This document shows, piece by piece, positions 43,515 through 51,883 of a DNA stretch of 64,000 nucleotides; the first letter of the stretch is position 1; each line of letters opens with the position of its first letter. Below the pieces are notes generated by a model. That model did not search any database. It was given only the letters and a program-made list of their open reading frames with translations, and was not told the DNA's origin. The position numbers and the translations under genes are program-made. The stretch spans positions 1 to 64,000 of the forward strand of contig CAVTVQ010000008.1 of NCBI GenBank assembly GCA_963738205.1. Direction: 5' to 3'. The DNA is from DATFQE01 sp963738205. Lineage in GTDB: Bacteria > Actinomycetota > Thermoleophilia > Gaiellales > Gaiellaceae.

Positions 43515-43766
43515 GTGGATCAAGCCGTCCAGATCGCGGGTGCCCTCGCCATCCTCGCCGCCTTCGCGCTGGCCCAGTTCGGCAAGCTCGACCAGCGCTC
43601 GACGTGGTACCTCGTACTGAACCTCATCGGATCGGCGGTGCTGGCGGCGCTCGCCTACCGGGAGCGGCAGTGGGGCTTCTTCCTGCTCGAGGGCGTCTGG
43701 GCCCTGGTGTCGGCGTACGGGTTCGTCGCGAGGCGCCGTGGTGCCCCGATCGCGCCGGTTCACTAG
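43515..43766 (+). CDS. small CBU_0592-type membrane protein
   Basis: 83 residues with three hydrophobic segments: QIAGALAILAAFALAQFGKL, WYLVLNLIGSAVLAALAYRE, QWGFFLLEGVWALVSAYGFV. The NLIGSAxLA and LLEGVWALVSxYG motifs match the CBU_0592 family, of unknown function. GTG start at 43515. It lies tail-to-tail with the FAD oxidoreductase gene, 3 nt apart. Confidence 0.8.
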   Translation: MDQAVQIAGALAILAAFALAQFGKLDQRSTWYLVLNLIGSAVLAALAYRERQWGFFLLEGVWALVSAYGFVARRRGAPIAPVH

Positions 43767-43769
43767 GTC

Positions 43770-45199
43770 TCAGCGCAGACCGACCCGTAGTCCCAGCATC
43801 CGGGGGAGCGCGGCGGTCGCGCGTGCGATCCTCGCCGGACGGCGGCCCTCGGCGTCCGCCTGCTCCACGGCGAGCACGGCAGCCCGGACGGCGCCGCCAC
43901 CGATGCGCTTGAGCGGCTCCGGTGGAAGCCGGCGCGTCCTCCGCTCCACCAGCGGCAGTCGCGTCCACTCGTCGTCACGCCCGGTCGCGAGCGACGCGAG
44001 CGCCTGCGCGACAAGCCAGCTCGGGCCGACGCCGTTGCCGCTGAAGCCCGCCGCGTAGTGGACGCGGCTGCCCTTGAGCGTCCCTGCGAACGGAAGGCGG
44101 TCGGCGGAGACGTCGATCGGCCCGCCCCAGGCATGGGTGACGCGGGCCTGCGCCAGGGCGGGGAGGAGGTCGCGCAAACCGGCCTCGGCCCGGGCAGCAG
44201 TGTCGGAGTCGTGCGTGAAGCGCTCGTCGAGGCGGCCGCCCAGGCCGATCGGGCCGGAGCCGCTGCCCATCAGGACGCGGCCGTCCTTCGTCGTGCGGAA
44301 GTAGTGGAGGAACATGCGCGCGTCGGTCATCGCCTCGCCGCCGGTCCAGCCGAGCTCCTCCAGGAGCTCCGGCACCGGCTCCGTGAGGACGATGTAGCTG
44401 CCGAAGTTGGTCAGCCTGCCGGCCGCCGGCCGCCAGCCAGTGGCCGCGGCGTTGACCGCTACGACCACCTCGCGCGCGCGGACGGTGCCGTTTGGCGTCT
44501 CGACCACGTTGGGGTTGCCCGTCGTAGGCGGACGACGCGCGTTCGCTCGTAGAGGTCGATCGCCTCGTCGTCGAGAACCGCGCGGCGCAGCGCCCTGACG
44601 AGCCTCGCCGGGTGGAGCGTGGCGCCGTCGCGGAAGAAGACGCCCCGGCGGAAGCGCGGCGAGTTGCAGCGCTCGGCGAGCTCCTCGCGTGTCAGGGGAA
44701 CGGCCTCCTCGGCGACGCCGAGCGCCTCGGCGGCGGCGACGAGGGCGTCGAGCTTCGCGTCTTGCGCGGACGTGGTGGAGACCTTGATCGCGCCGCCTCG
44801 TCGTAGCCACACGTCCTCGCCCCGCTGCTGGACGAAGGCCTCGACGGCGGGGATGATCCGGTCGCCCGCACGCGCCAGCGCGAGCAGGCGGTCGTCGTCG
44901 AGGACGTCGTTCAGCGCGCCGATGCTGCTCCAGTAGCCGTAGAGGTGACCACCGTTGCGACCGCTCGGCCCTTCGCCGCAGCCAGCGCGCTCGAGGACGA
45001 CAACGCTGATGTCCGGATCGCGCTCGCGCAGTGCGAGGGCCGTCCAGAGACCCGTGTAGCCGCCGCCTACGATCGCCACGTCGGTCTCGATCTCGCCCGC
45101 CAGCGGCGGTGCCTCGGGCTCGTTCAGCAGGCCCGCCTCCTTCACCCACCATGGGGGTGCTGCGCCGGGCTGAACCGAAGGCGTTGGGAGGCGTGCCAT
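43770..45199 (-). CDS. FAD-dependent amine oxidoreductase (gamma-glutamylputrescine oxidase-like), one frameshift
   Basis: About 475 residues of a D-amino-acid-oxidase-fold enzyme. FAD site near the N-terminus: VAIVGGGYTGLWTALALRER, then GPSGRNGGHLYGYW. The C-terminal half keeps VTHAWGGPIDVSADRLPFAG and HYAAGFSGNGVGPSWLVAQA. The SGRNGG and GGPIDVSADRLP motifs resemble PuuB-type oxidases. The frame breaks by one missing base near 44520, in the substrate domain. ATG 45199 gives the usual N-terminus (MARLPTPSVQ). It is divergent from the 91-aa gene. Confidence 0.78.
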
Positions 45200-45266
45200 G
45201 GGCCGACACAAAGTTGTCACACACCCGACACAGACACGTCACACCGTTGCCGCTACGGTCGCTGCC

Positions 45267-45542
45267 ATGTCGACCAAGGCCGCAACACCGTGGGGCTCGG
45301 CCACCGTCGTGGAGGAGCTTCGCCTCCAGCAGCGCGCCGGCGACAAGCGCTTCTCCTCGATCGTCCAGCTGCTGGAAGACGCGCGTGGCGAGCGCCTCGT
45401 CCGCTTCGCCTACGCCACCGACGGCACCGCGCGCCGAGGCCCGGTCACGCTGCGGGCGCGCGACCTGGTCAAGCTACGGAGCGCGCTGGCCGAGACCCCC
45501 GAGCTGGCGTCGGCCCTCGGCCTCTCGACCACCGACGGCTAG
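45267..45542 (+). CDS. conserved small protein, 91 aa, unknown function
   Basis: A soluble, charged protein: MSTKAATPWGSATVVEELRL, then LVRFAYATDGTARRGPVTLR and a C-terminal helix RDLVKLRSALAETPELASAL. I recall similar unnamed small proteins in actinobacteria, but no family name. ATG at 45267 preferred; an upstream in-frame ATG at 45198 would add a low-complexity, Thr/His-rich leader and would overlap the divergent oxidase start. Its stop overlaps that of purQ tail-to-tail. Confidence 0.55.
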   Translation: MSTKAATPWGSATVVEELRLQQRAGDKRFSSIVQLLEDARGERLVRFAYATDGTARRGPVTLRARDLVKLRSALAETPELASALGLSTTDG

Positions 45543-46225
45543 GCGGGAGCGAGGGCCTGCCGGTGCGCGGCGTCGATCAGCGAGCCGAGGATCAGCGTGC
45601 CGTCGGTGGAGCCGATCAGCTCCTCGACGGCGTGCTCGGGATGCGGCATCAGGCCCATCACGTTGCCGTCCTCGTTGACTACGCCCGCCACGTCGTCCAA
45701 CGAGCCGTTCGGATTCTCGCCGGCCGAGTAGCGCAGCACGACGTGGCCGGCGTGGGCATCCCGCGCCGGATGCCAGCAGCCGTCCCCGTGCTTCACCGGG
45801 ATCGTCAGGCGTTGCCCGGGCTCGCACCGCGACGTGAAAGGCGTGTCCACCCGCTCGACGACGAGGCCCACGTCTCTGCAGACGAACGCCAGCGAGGCGT
45901 TGGGCCGCAGCGCACCCGGCAGGAGCCCCGCCTCGCACAGGATCTGGAAGCCGTTGCAGATCCCCAGCACGAGGCCACCCCTCTCCGCGAACGCCACGAC
46001 GGACTGCATCGCCGGCGCGAAGCGCGCGATCGCTCCGCAGCGGAGGTAGTCGCCGTAGGAGAACCCGCCGGGCAGCACGACGCCGTCGCACGGCGGCAGC
46101 TCCGCGTCGCCGTGCCACACAAGCGTGGTCTCGGCTCCGAGGTCGGCCAGCGCCCCCGCCGCGTCGCGATCGTCGTTCGACCCCGGAAACACCAGCACGG
46201 CAATCCGCGGCCGCCGCCCGCTCAC
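45539..46225 (-). CDS. purQ: phosphoribosylformylglycinamidine synthase I, glutaminase PurQ
   Basis: A 228-residue class I glutamine amidotransferase supplying ammonia to PurL in the fourth step of purine synthesis. Start RIAVLVFPGSNDDRDAAGAL, oxyanion region LPGGFSYGDYLRCGAIARFA, nucleophile Cys in LVLGICNGFQILCEAGLLPG, and the His/Glu pair in LMPHPEHAVEELIGSTDGTL. GTG start at 46225, 34 nt after purS. purL is not in the window. Confidence 0.93.
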   Translation of the reverse strand: MSGRRPRIAVLVFPGSNDDRDAAGALADLGAETTLVWHGDAELPPCDGVVLPGGFSYGDYLRCGAIARFAPAMQSVVAFAERGGLVLGICNGFQILCEAGLLPGALRPNASLAFVCRDVGLVVERVDTPFTSRCEPGQRLTIPVKHGDGCWHPARDAHAGHVVLRYSAGENPNGSLDDVAGVVNEDGNVMGLMPHPEHAVEELIGSTDGTLILGSLIDAAHRQALAPA

Positions 46226-46259
46226 TGAGCTGTCTCCGTCATAGCCTGAAGAAGGCGCA

Positions 46260-46499
46260 CTAGCCTGCCAGCTCGATCTCGAAGCTCTCGATCAGCGGAT
46301 TCGCGAGCAGCTCCGCGCACATGCGCTCCACCTGGCTGCGTGCTTCGTCGGGACTCTGCGCCTCGAGCTCGAGGTCGACGACCCGGCCGACCCGAGCCTG
46401 CGCGACGCCGAAGCCGAGGTGGCGGAGGGAGCTCCCCACTGCGTCGCCTTGCGGGTCGAGGATCCCCGGCTTCGGCCGAACGAGCACGGTGGCCCTCAT
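46260..46499 (-). CDS. purS: phosphoribosylformylglycinamidine synthase subunit PurS
   Basis: 79 residues, the small subunit that joins PurQ to PurL in Gram-positive-type FGAM synthase. ATVLVRPKPGILDPQGDAV and the LGF-VGRVVDLELEAQSPDE stretch are typical, ending LLANPLIESFEIELAG. ATG 46499 overlaps the purC stop as ATGA. Confidence 0.92.
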   Translation of the reverse strand: MRATVLVRPKPGILDPQGDAVGSSLRHLGFGVAQARVGRVVDLELEAQSPDEARSQVERMCAELLANPLIESFEIELAG

Positions 46500-47359
46500 C
46501 GCTGCACCACCGTCGGGTCGGCGAGGTAGTCCGGGAACGGCACGCCGGTCAGGCGCTCGAAGGCCTCGACGTACCGCGCTCGCGTGCCCGCCACGACGTC
46601 CTCGGGCAGTTCGGGTCCCGGCGCGGTTTTGTCCCAGCCGAGCGACTCGCAGTAGTCGCGCACGAACTGCTTGTCGTAGGACGGCTGCGGGCCGCCGGGC
46701 GCGTACTCGTCCGCGGGCCAAAAGCGGGACGAGTCGGGTGTGAAGGCCTCGTCGGCGAGCACGAGCGCACCGTCCCGGTCGATCCCGAACTCGAACTTCG
46801 TGTCGGCGATGACGATGCCGCGGGCCCGCGCGTAGTCCGCCGCGAAGCGGTACAGGTCGAGTGCGGTTCGCTGCACCTCGTCCAGGCGGTCGACTCCGAC
46901 GAGCACGGCGGCCGCCTCGAGGTCGATGTTCTCGTCGTGGCCTTCCTCGGCCTTCGTCGCCGGCGTGAAGATCGGCTCGGGAAGCCGGTCGGACTCCCGC
47001 AGCCCCTCGGGCAGCCGATGGCCGCAGACGACGCCGCTGTTGCGGTAGTCCTTCCAGCCCGACCCGGCCAGGTAGCCGCGCACGACGCACTCGATCGGCA
47101 GCATCTCGAGCCGGCGGCACTCCGTCGAGCGTCCGTCGTCCCGCACAGCGAGCAGGTGGTTCGCGCAGATGTCGCGCGTCCGCCCGAACCAGAAGGCGGA
47201 GAGACCCGTCAGCACCCGTCCCTTGTCCGGGATCTCGGTGGGGAGGACGACATCGAACGTGGAGATACGGTCGCTCGCGACGAGCAGCAAGCGGTGGTCG
47301 TCGAGCGCGTAGAGCTCGCGGACCTTCCCGCTGCCGACGTGGAGGGCGGCTTCAGGCAT
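46496..47359 (-). CDS. purC: SAICAR synthase PurC
   Basis: A 287-residue enzyme joining aspartate to CAIR. Motifs: GSGKVRELYALDDHRLLLVA, SDRISTFDVVLPTEIPDKGR, IECVVRGYLAGSGWKDYRNS, DTKFEFGIDRDGALVLADEA, and YDKQFVRDYCESLGWDK. The length matches the long PurC type. ATG 47359 overlaps purB by 8 nt. Confidence 0.94.
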   Translation of the reverse strand: MPEAALHVGSGKVRELYALDDHRLLLVASDRISTFDVVLPTEIPDKGRVLTGLSAFWFGRTRDICANHLLAVRDDGRSTECRRLEMLPIECVVRGYLAGSGWKDYRNSGVVCGHRLPEGLRESDRLPEPIFTPATKAEEGHDENIDLEAAAVLVGVDRLDEVQRTALDLYRFAADYARARGIVIADTKFEFGIDRDGALVLADEAFTPDSSRFWPADEYAPGGPQPSYDKQFVRDYCESLGWDKTAPGPELPEDVVAGTRARYVEAFERLTGVPFPDYLADPTVVQR

Positions 47360-48677
47360 GGACGGGTTCCTCCTTCTGGACGAGGGTGCGGAGCCGGTCG
47401 AACACGGCGTCCACGTGGCGGGTATAGGCGGCGAGGTCGAACGCCTCGTCGAGCGCGTCGGCGTCGAGAACGGCCGTGATCTCGGAGTCGGCCGAGACGA
47501 GCGAGCGGAAGTCCTGCTCCTCGTCCCAGGCGCGCATGGCGTTCCGCTGAACGAGGCGGTAGGCCTCATCGCGGCCGAGGCCGGCGCCGACGAGCGCGAG
47601 CAGCACACGCTGGCTGAAGAAGAGGCCGTGGCTGGCGTCGAGATTCCGCCGCATCTGCTCGGGGCGAACGACCAGCCCTTCGATGAGCCAGGCGAAGCGG
47701 TCGAGCATGTAGTCGACCGCCAGGAACGCGTCCGGAACGACCACCCGCTCGGCAGACGAGTGCGAGATGTCGCGCTCGTGCCAGAGCGCCACGTTCTCGA
47801 GCCCGACGACGGACGCGGAGCGCACCACGCGCGCGAGCCCGCAGATCCGCTCGGCGACGACGGGGTTGCGCTTGTGGGGCATCGCCGACGACCCCTTCTG
47901 GCCCTGGCCGAACGGCTCCTCCACCTCTCGCACCTCGGTCCGCGCGAGGTGGCGGATCTCTGTTGCGAACTTCTCCAACGAGGCGGCGGCCAAGGCGAGC
48001 GCCGACAGCACGGCTGCGTGGCGGTCGCGCTGCAGCACCTGCGTCGAGGCCGGCGCCGGCTCGAGACCAAGGCGCTCGCATGCCAGCCGCTCGAGCTCCG
48101 GGTCGGTCGCCGCATAGTTGCCCACGGCACCCGAGAGCTTGCCGACGCGCATTCCCTCGAGCGCCTCGGCGAGGCGCATGCGCGCGCGGTCGAGCTCGAA
48201 CGCCCAGACGGCCAGCTTCAGGCCGAACGTCGTCGGCTCGGCGTGGACGCCGTGCGTGCGGCCGATCGTCAGGGTCCCGCGATGCTCCTCCGCGCGGGCG
48301 ACGACGGCGCCGAAGGCGCGGTCGAGCCCCTCCAGCACCAGGGCTCCCGCGTCACGGATCTGGAGCGCGAGCGCGGTGTCGACGACGTCGCTCGAGGTCA
48401 GTCCGTAGTGGAACCAGCGCCCGTCGTCGCCGAGCTGCTCGGCCACTGCGTCGACGAAGGCCGCGAGGTCGTGGTGCGTGCGAGCCTCGATCTCGGCGAC
48501 CCGTTCCGGCGACGGTGGCTCCGCGCGTTCGCGGATCCGGGCTGCGGCGTCCGCCGGCACCATCCCGAGCTCAGCCCAGGCGTCGAGCGCGGCGAGCTCG
48601 ACGTCGAGCCAGCGACCGAGCTTGCTCTGATCCGACCAGATGCCGGCCATCGCCGGGCGCGAGTAGCGGGCGATCAC
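47352..48677 (-). CDS. purB: adenylosuccinate lyase PurB
   Basis: A 441-residue fumarase-superfamily lyase acting on SAICAR and adenylosuccinate. Motifs: WFHYGLTSSDVVDTALALQI, TLTIGRTHGVHAEPTTFGLK (catalytic His), and the signature loop GSSAMPHKRNPVVAERICGL. GTG start at 48677 (VIARYSRPAMAGIW). It lies 21 nt after purE. Confidence 0.94.
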   Translation of the reverse strand: MIARYSRPAMAGIWSDQSKLGRWLDVELAALDAWAELGMVPADAAARIRERAEPPSPERVAEIEARTHHDLAAFVDAVAEQLGDDGRWFHYGLTSSDVVDTALALQIRDAGALVLEGLDRAFGAVVARAEEHRGTLTIGRTHGVHAEPTTFGLKLAVWAFELDRARMRLAEALEGMRVGKLSGAVGNYAATDPELERLACERLGLEPAPASTQVLQRDRHAAVLSALALAAASLEKFATEIRHLARTEVREVEEPFGQGQKGSSAMPHKRNPVVAERICGLARVVRSASVVGLENVALWHERDISHSSAERVVVPDAFLAVDYMLDRFAWLIEGLVVRPEQMRRNLDASHGLFFSQRVLLALVGAGLGRDEAYRLVQRNAMRAWDEEQDFRSLVSADSEITAVLDADALDEAFDLAAYTRHVDAVFDRLRTLVQKEEPVHA

Positions 48678-48698
48678 CGGTCCGATTCTAGAGAGGGC

Positions 48699-49202
48699 TC
48701 AGGAAGGCCCCGTCGGCGGACCGCCGCCCTGGGCGAGGATCCGCGCGGCGAGGATCGCCGCGTTGCGCGCCCCGTCCACGGAGACGCAGGCCACGGGCAC
48801 GCCTGGCGGCATCTGGACGATCGCGAGCAGCGCGTCGAGACCGTCGAGCACGCTCTTGCTCGAGCGCAGCGGCACGCCGATCACCGGTAGCTCGGTGTAG
48901 GCCGCCACCGTGCCCGGGAGCGCGGCCGCCATGCCGGCGCCGGCGATCAGGACGCGCACGCCGCGGAGCACGGCGGTCGAGGCGTACTCCGCGACGGCAC
49001 GCGGGTCGCGGTGCGCAGACATGACGTTGAACTCGTGCGAGATCCCGCGCGAGTCGAGCTCCTCCAGCGCCGGCTCCATCGCCTCACGGTCGGACTCCGA
49101 CCCGACGAGGATCCCGACGAGAGGACCGGGCTCGTCGAACGCGTCCAAGAGCGCGAGCGGCTCGACGAGCGGGTCCCGCGCCGTGCGTGGGTCATCCTGC
49201 AA
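48699..49202 (-). CDS. purE: N5-CAIR mutase PurE
   Basis: About 167 residues. PurE core: GPLVGILVGSESDREAMEPA, FNVMSAHRDPRAVAEYASTA, LIAGAGMAAALPGTVAAYTE, PVIGVPLRSSKSVLDGLDAL. Start is uncertain. TTG at 49202 has GGGAGG 6 nt upstream and overlaps the purD end by 11 nt. TTG at 49148 gives the usual short N-terminus but has no ribosome site. No ATG exists ahead of the core. PurK is not in the window, so N5-CAIR supply must come from elsewhere. Confidence 0.9.
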   Translation of the reverse strand: MQDDPRTARDPLVEPLALLDAFDEPGPLVGILVGSESDREAMEPALEELDSRGISHEFNVMSAHRDPRAVAEYASTAVLRGVRVLIAGAGMAAALPGTVAAYTELPVIGVPLRSSKSVLDGLDALLAIVQMPPGVPVACVSVDGARNAAILAARILAQGGGPPTGPS

Positions 49203-50409
49203 CGCCGGCCTCCCGTTCTGCGATGTCGTGCCGGTAGCGCATGCCCGGGAAGGAGATCCGTTCGCAGGCGGCGTACGCGGCGGCGCGTGCGCTCGCATGG
49301 TCGTCGCCCCGGGCCGTGACGTTCAACACGCGCCCACCGTTGGTCACGAGCCGTCCGCTCCGCACGGCGGTCCCGGCATGGAAGACGAGCGCACCGGACT
49401 TCTCCGCGTCCGCGATGCCCTCGATCGGCCGCCCGGAGTCCCCGCGCTCGGGATAGTCGCCCGCGGCGAGCACGACCGTCACGGCGGCCTCGTCGCTGGC
49501 GCTCAGATCGGCGTCGCCGAGGTCGCCCGCGGCTGCAGCGGCGAGCGCGCCGACCAGGTCGCCCTCCAGCCGCGGCACGATCGACTGTGTCTCCGGGTCG
49601 CCGAAACGGCAGTTGAACTCCAGCACCTGCACGCCGCGGTCCGTGAGCATCAGGCCGGCGTACAGCAGTCCGATGAAAGGCGTCCCGCGCCGCGCGAGCT
49701 CCTCGAGCACGGGGTCGTGGACGGTCGCGACGATCTCGGACAGTCGGTCCGGCCCGACCTCGGACACGGGCGAGTACGACCCCATACCGCCTGTGTTGGG
49801 ACCGACGTCGCCGTCGCCCAGTCGCTTGAAGTCACGGGCGGGCGCCAGCGGCAGCGCGCGCGACCCGTCGCAGAGCGCGAAGACCGACACCTCCTCGCCT
49901 TCGAGCAGCTCCTCGATCACGACCTGCCCGCCGGCCCGGGAGGCAGCCTTCAACCCGGCGTCGAGCTCGTCCGCGGTCCGACAGACGAAGACGCCCTTGC
50001 CTGCCGCGAGGCCGTCGAGCTTGACGACGCACGGCGGCCGCGCCACGGACAGCGACTCCGCCGTCGGCACGCCGGCGGTGCGCATGACCTCCTTGGCGAA
50101 GGTCTTGGAGCCCTCGATCCGCGCAGCGCCCGCGCTGGGCCCGAAGACGGCGATGCCGGCATGCCGAAGCTCGTCGGCGACGCCCATGACGAGCGGCGCC
50201 TCCGGCCCGATGACGGCCAGGCCGGCGCCGAGCTCGCGGGCCAGGTCGAGGAGCCCTTCGCCGTCGTGCGCGCGCACCGGGTGGCACTCGCCGAGCTGCG
50301 CGATCCCCGGGTTCCCAGGCGCCGCGTGCACCTCGATCCCGTCGGTCTGCGCCAGCCGCCACGCGAGGGCGTGCTCACGGCCGCCCGATCCGACGAGGAG
50401 AACCCTCAC
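49192..50409 (-). CDS. purD: phosphoribosylamine-glycine ligase PurD
   Basis: A 405-residue ATP-grasp ligase. VLLVGSGGREHALAWRLAQT at the N-terminus, GPEAPLVMGVADELRHAGIA, ATP-grasp part PCVVKLDGLAAGKGVFVCRT, GPNTGGMGSYSPVSEVGPDR, and EFNCRFGDPETQSIVPRLEG. GTG 50409 overlaps the purA stop as GTGA. Confidence 0.94.
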   Translation of the reverse strand: MRVLLVGSGGREHALAWRLAQTDGIEVHAAPGNPGIAQLGECHPVRAHDGEGLLDLARELGAGLAVIGPEAPLVMGVADELRHAGIAVFGPSAGAARIEGSKTFAKEVMRTAGVPTAESLSVARPPCVVKLDGLAAGKGVFVCRTADELDAGLKAASRAGGQVVIEELLEGEEVSVFALCDGSRALPLAPARDFKRLGDGDVGPNTGGMGSYSPVSEVGPDRLSEIVATVHDPVLEELARRGTPFIGLLYAGLMLTDRGVQVLEFNCRFGDPETQSIVPRLEGDLVGALAAAAAGDLGDADLSASDEAAVTVVLAAGDYPERGDSGRPIEGIADAEKSGALVFHAGTAVRSGRLVTNGGRVLNVTARGDDHASARAAAYAACERISFPGMRYRHDIAEREAGVAG

Positions 50410-51704
50410 GCCGCCGGGGCCGCCGCGGCGCCGGTCCGCGCCAGCACGCGCTCCCGCTCGGCGCCCGTCCCCACGAGCGTCACGTCGACCTCGAGCTCGC
50501 GCTCCACGAACTCGACGTAGCCTCGCGCGGCCGCGGGCAGGCCGACGAAGTCGTCGACCGAGTCGATCGGCTCGTCCCAGCCCGTCAGCGTCTCGTACAC
50601 GGGTCGGCAATGGTGGAAGTCGCTCTGGTGCGCCGGGAACTCGGTCGTCTCGCGCCCGTCGTCGAGCCGGTAGCGGACGCACACTGGCAGCTCCGCGAAC
50701 GACGACAGCACGTCCAGCTTCGTCAGCGCGAGCGAGGTGATCCCGTTGACGCGCACCGCGTAGCGCAGCGCCACGAGGTCGAGCCACCCACAGCGCCGCT
50801 CACGCCCTGTAGTCGTGCCGAACTCGTGCCCGAGGTCGCGCACGCGTTCCTGATCGGCCCCCTGGATCTCCGTCGGGAACGGTCCTTCGCCCACACGCGT
50901 GACGTACGCCTTGGCCACCCCGAGCACAGCGTCGATGCGGTTCGGCCCGATGCCGATGCCGGTCGCGGCGGCTCCGGCCAGGGGGTTCGACGACGTGACG
51001 AATGGATACGTGCCGTGGTCGAGGTCGAGGAGCGTTCCCTGCGCGCCCTCGAACAGCACCGACTCGTCGTCGCGCAACGCGCGGTCGACCAGCAGGGACG
51101 TGTCGGCGACGTAGGGGCGCAGCCGTTGCGCATAGCGCTCGTAGCCCTCGGCGACCTCTTCCAGGACGAGCGGCTCGGCCCCGTAGACGCGTTCGAGCCA
51201 GACGTTCTTCTCGGCCAGCGCGACCTCGATCTTCTGCCGCAGGATCTTCGGGTCGAGCAGGTCCTGCACGCGGATCCCGAGTCGGGCCGCCTTGTCTGCA
51301 TAGCAGGGTCCGATGCCGCGCCTCGTCGTCCCGATCTTCAGCTTGCCGAGCTGCCGCTCGCTCGCCTGGTCGAGGGCGACGTGCCACGGCATGATCAGGT
51401 GTGCGTTGCCCGACACCTTCACGGGCGCAGTCGAAACGCCGCGCTCCTCGAGCCCGTCGAGCTCGCGCACGAACGTCTCCGGGTCGATGACGACGCCGGC
51501 GCCGAGCACGCAGATCTTGCCGGACAGGATCCCGGAAGGCATGTGGTGGAACTTCCACTTCTCGCCGCCCGCGATCACCGTGTGCCCCGCGTTCGGGCCG
51601 CCCTGGTAGCGCGCGACGATGTCCGACTCGGTGGCAAGGAGGTCGACGACCTTTCCCTTCCCCTCGTCGCCCCACTGGGCGCCGACGATCACCGTGGCAG
51701 GCAC
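50406..51704 (-). CDS. purA: adenylosuccinate synthetase PurA
   Basis: A 432-residue GTP-dependent ligase turning IMP into adenylosuccinate. PATVIVGAQWGDEGKGKVVD with the catalytic Asp and P-loop, GGPNAGHTVIAGGEKWKFHH, IGTTRRGIGPCYADKAARLG, and EGAQGTLLDLDHGTYPFVTS are all intact. GTG start at 51704. Located after dnaB with 179 nt between, on the same strand. Confidence 0.95.
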   Translation of the reverse strand: MPATVIVGAQWGDEGKGKVVDLLATESDIVARYQGGPNAGHTVIAGGEKWKFHHMPSGILSGKICVLGAGVVIDPETFVRELDGLEERGVSTAPVKVSGNAHLIMPWHVALDQASERQLGKLKIGTTRRGIGPCYADKAARLGIRVQDLLDPKILRQKIEVALAEKNVWLERVYGAEPLVLEEVAEGYERYAQRLRPYVADTSLLVDRALRDDESVLFEGAQGTLLDLDHGTYPFVTSSNPLAGAAATGIGIGPNRIDAVLGVAKAYVTRVGEGPFPTEIQGADQERVRDLGHEFGTTTGRERRCGWLDLVALRYAVRVNGITSLALTKLDVLSSFAELPVCVRYRLDDGRETTEFPAHQSDFHHCRPVYETLTGWDEPIDSVDDFVGLPAAARGYVEFVERELEVDVTLVGTGAERERVLARTGAAAAPAA

Positions 51705-51735
51705 GGGGGCTGAGTGTGCCAGACCGGTCGGTTCG

Positions 51736-51849
51736 CTACGGGAGCTTCGGAAGCTCCGGGAGCGCCGGCGCGTTCGGGAGCGGCGCTGGCGGCAGCTTGG
51801 GCAGAGCCCGGAGCTTTGGCCTGGGGCGAAAGGCCCCGAACTTGCGCAT
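51736..51849 (-). CDS. possible 37-aa proline-rich peptide
   Basis: ATG 51849 opens MRKFGAFRPRPKLRALPKLP followed by PAPLPNAPALPELPKLP and stop. The LPxLP repeats are regular, but the region also holds strong hairpins: GGAGCTT-CGG-AAGCTCC (51741-51757), GGGGC-GAAAG-GCCCC (51823-51837) and the palindrome CCCTCGATCGAGGG (51862-51875). The repeat could simply reflect those. No convincing ribosome site. Confidence 0.25.
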   Translation of the reverse strand: MRKFGAFRPRPKLRALPKLPPAPLPNAPALPELPKLP

Positions 51850-51883
51850 CCCGACGAAAGTCCCTCGATCGAGGGCGCCGTTC

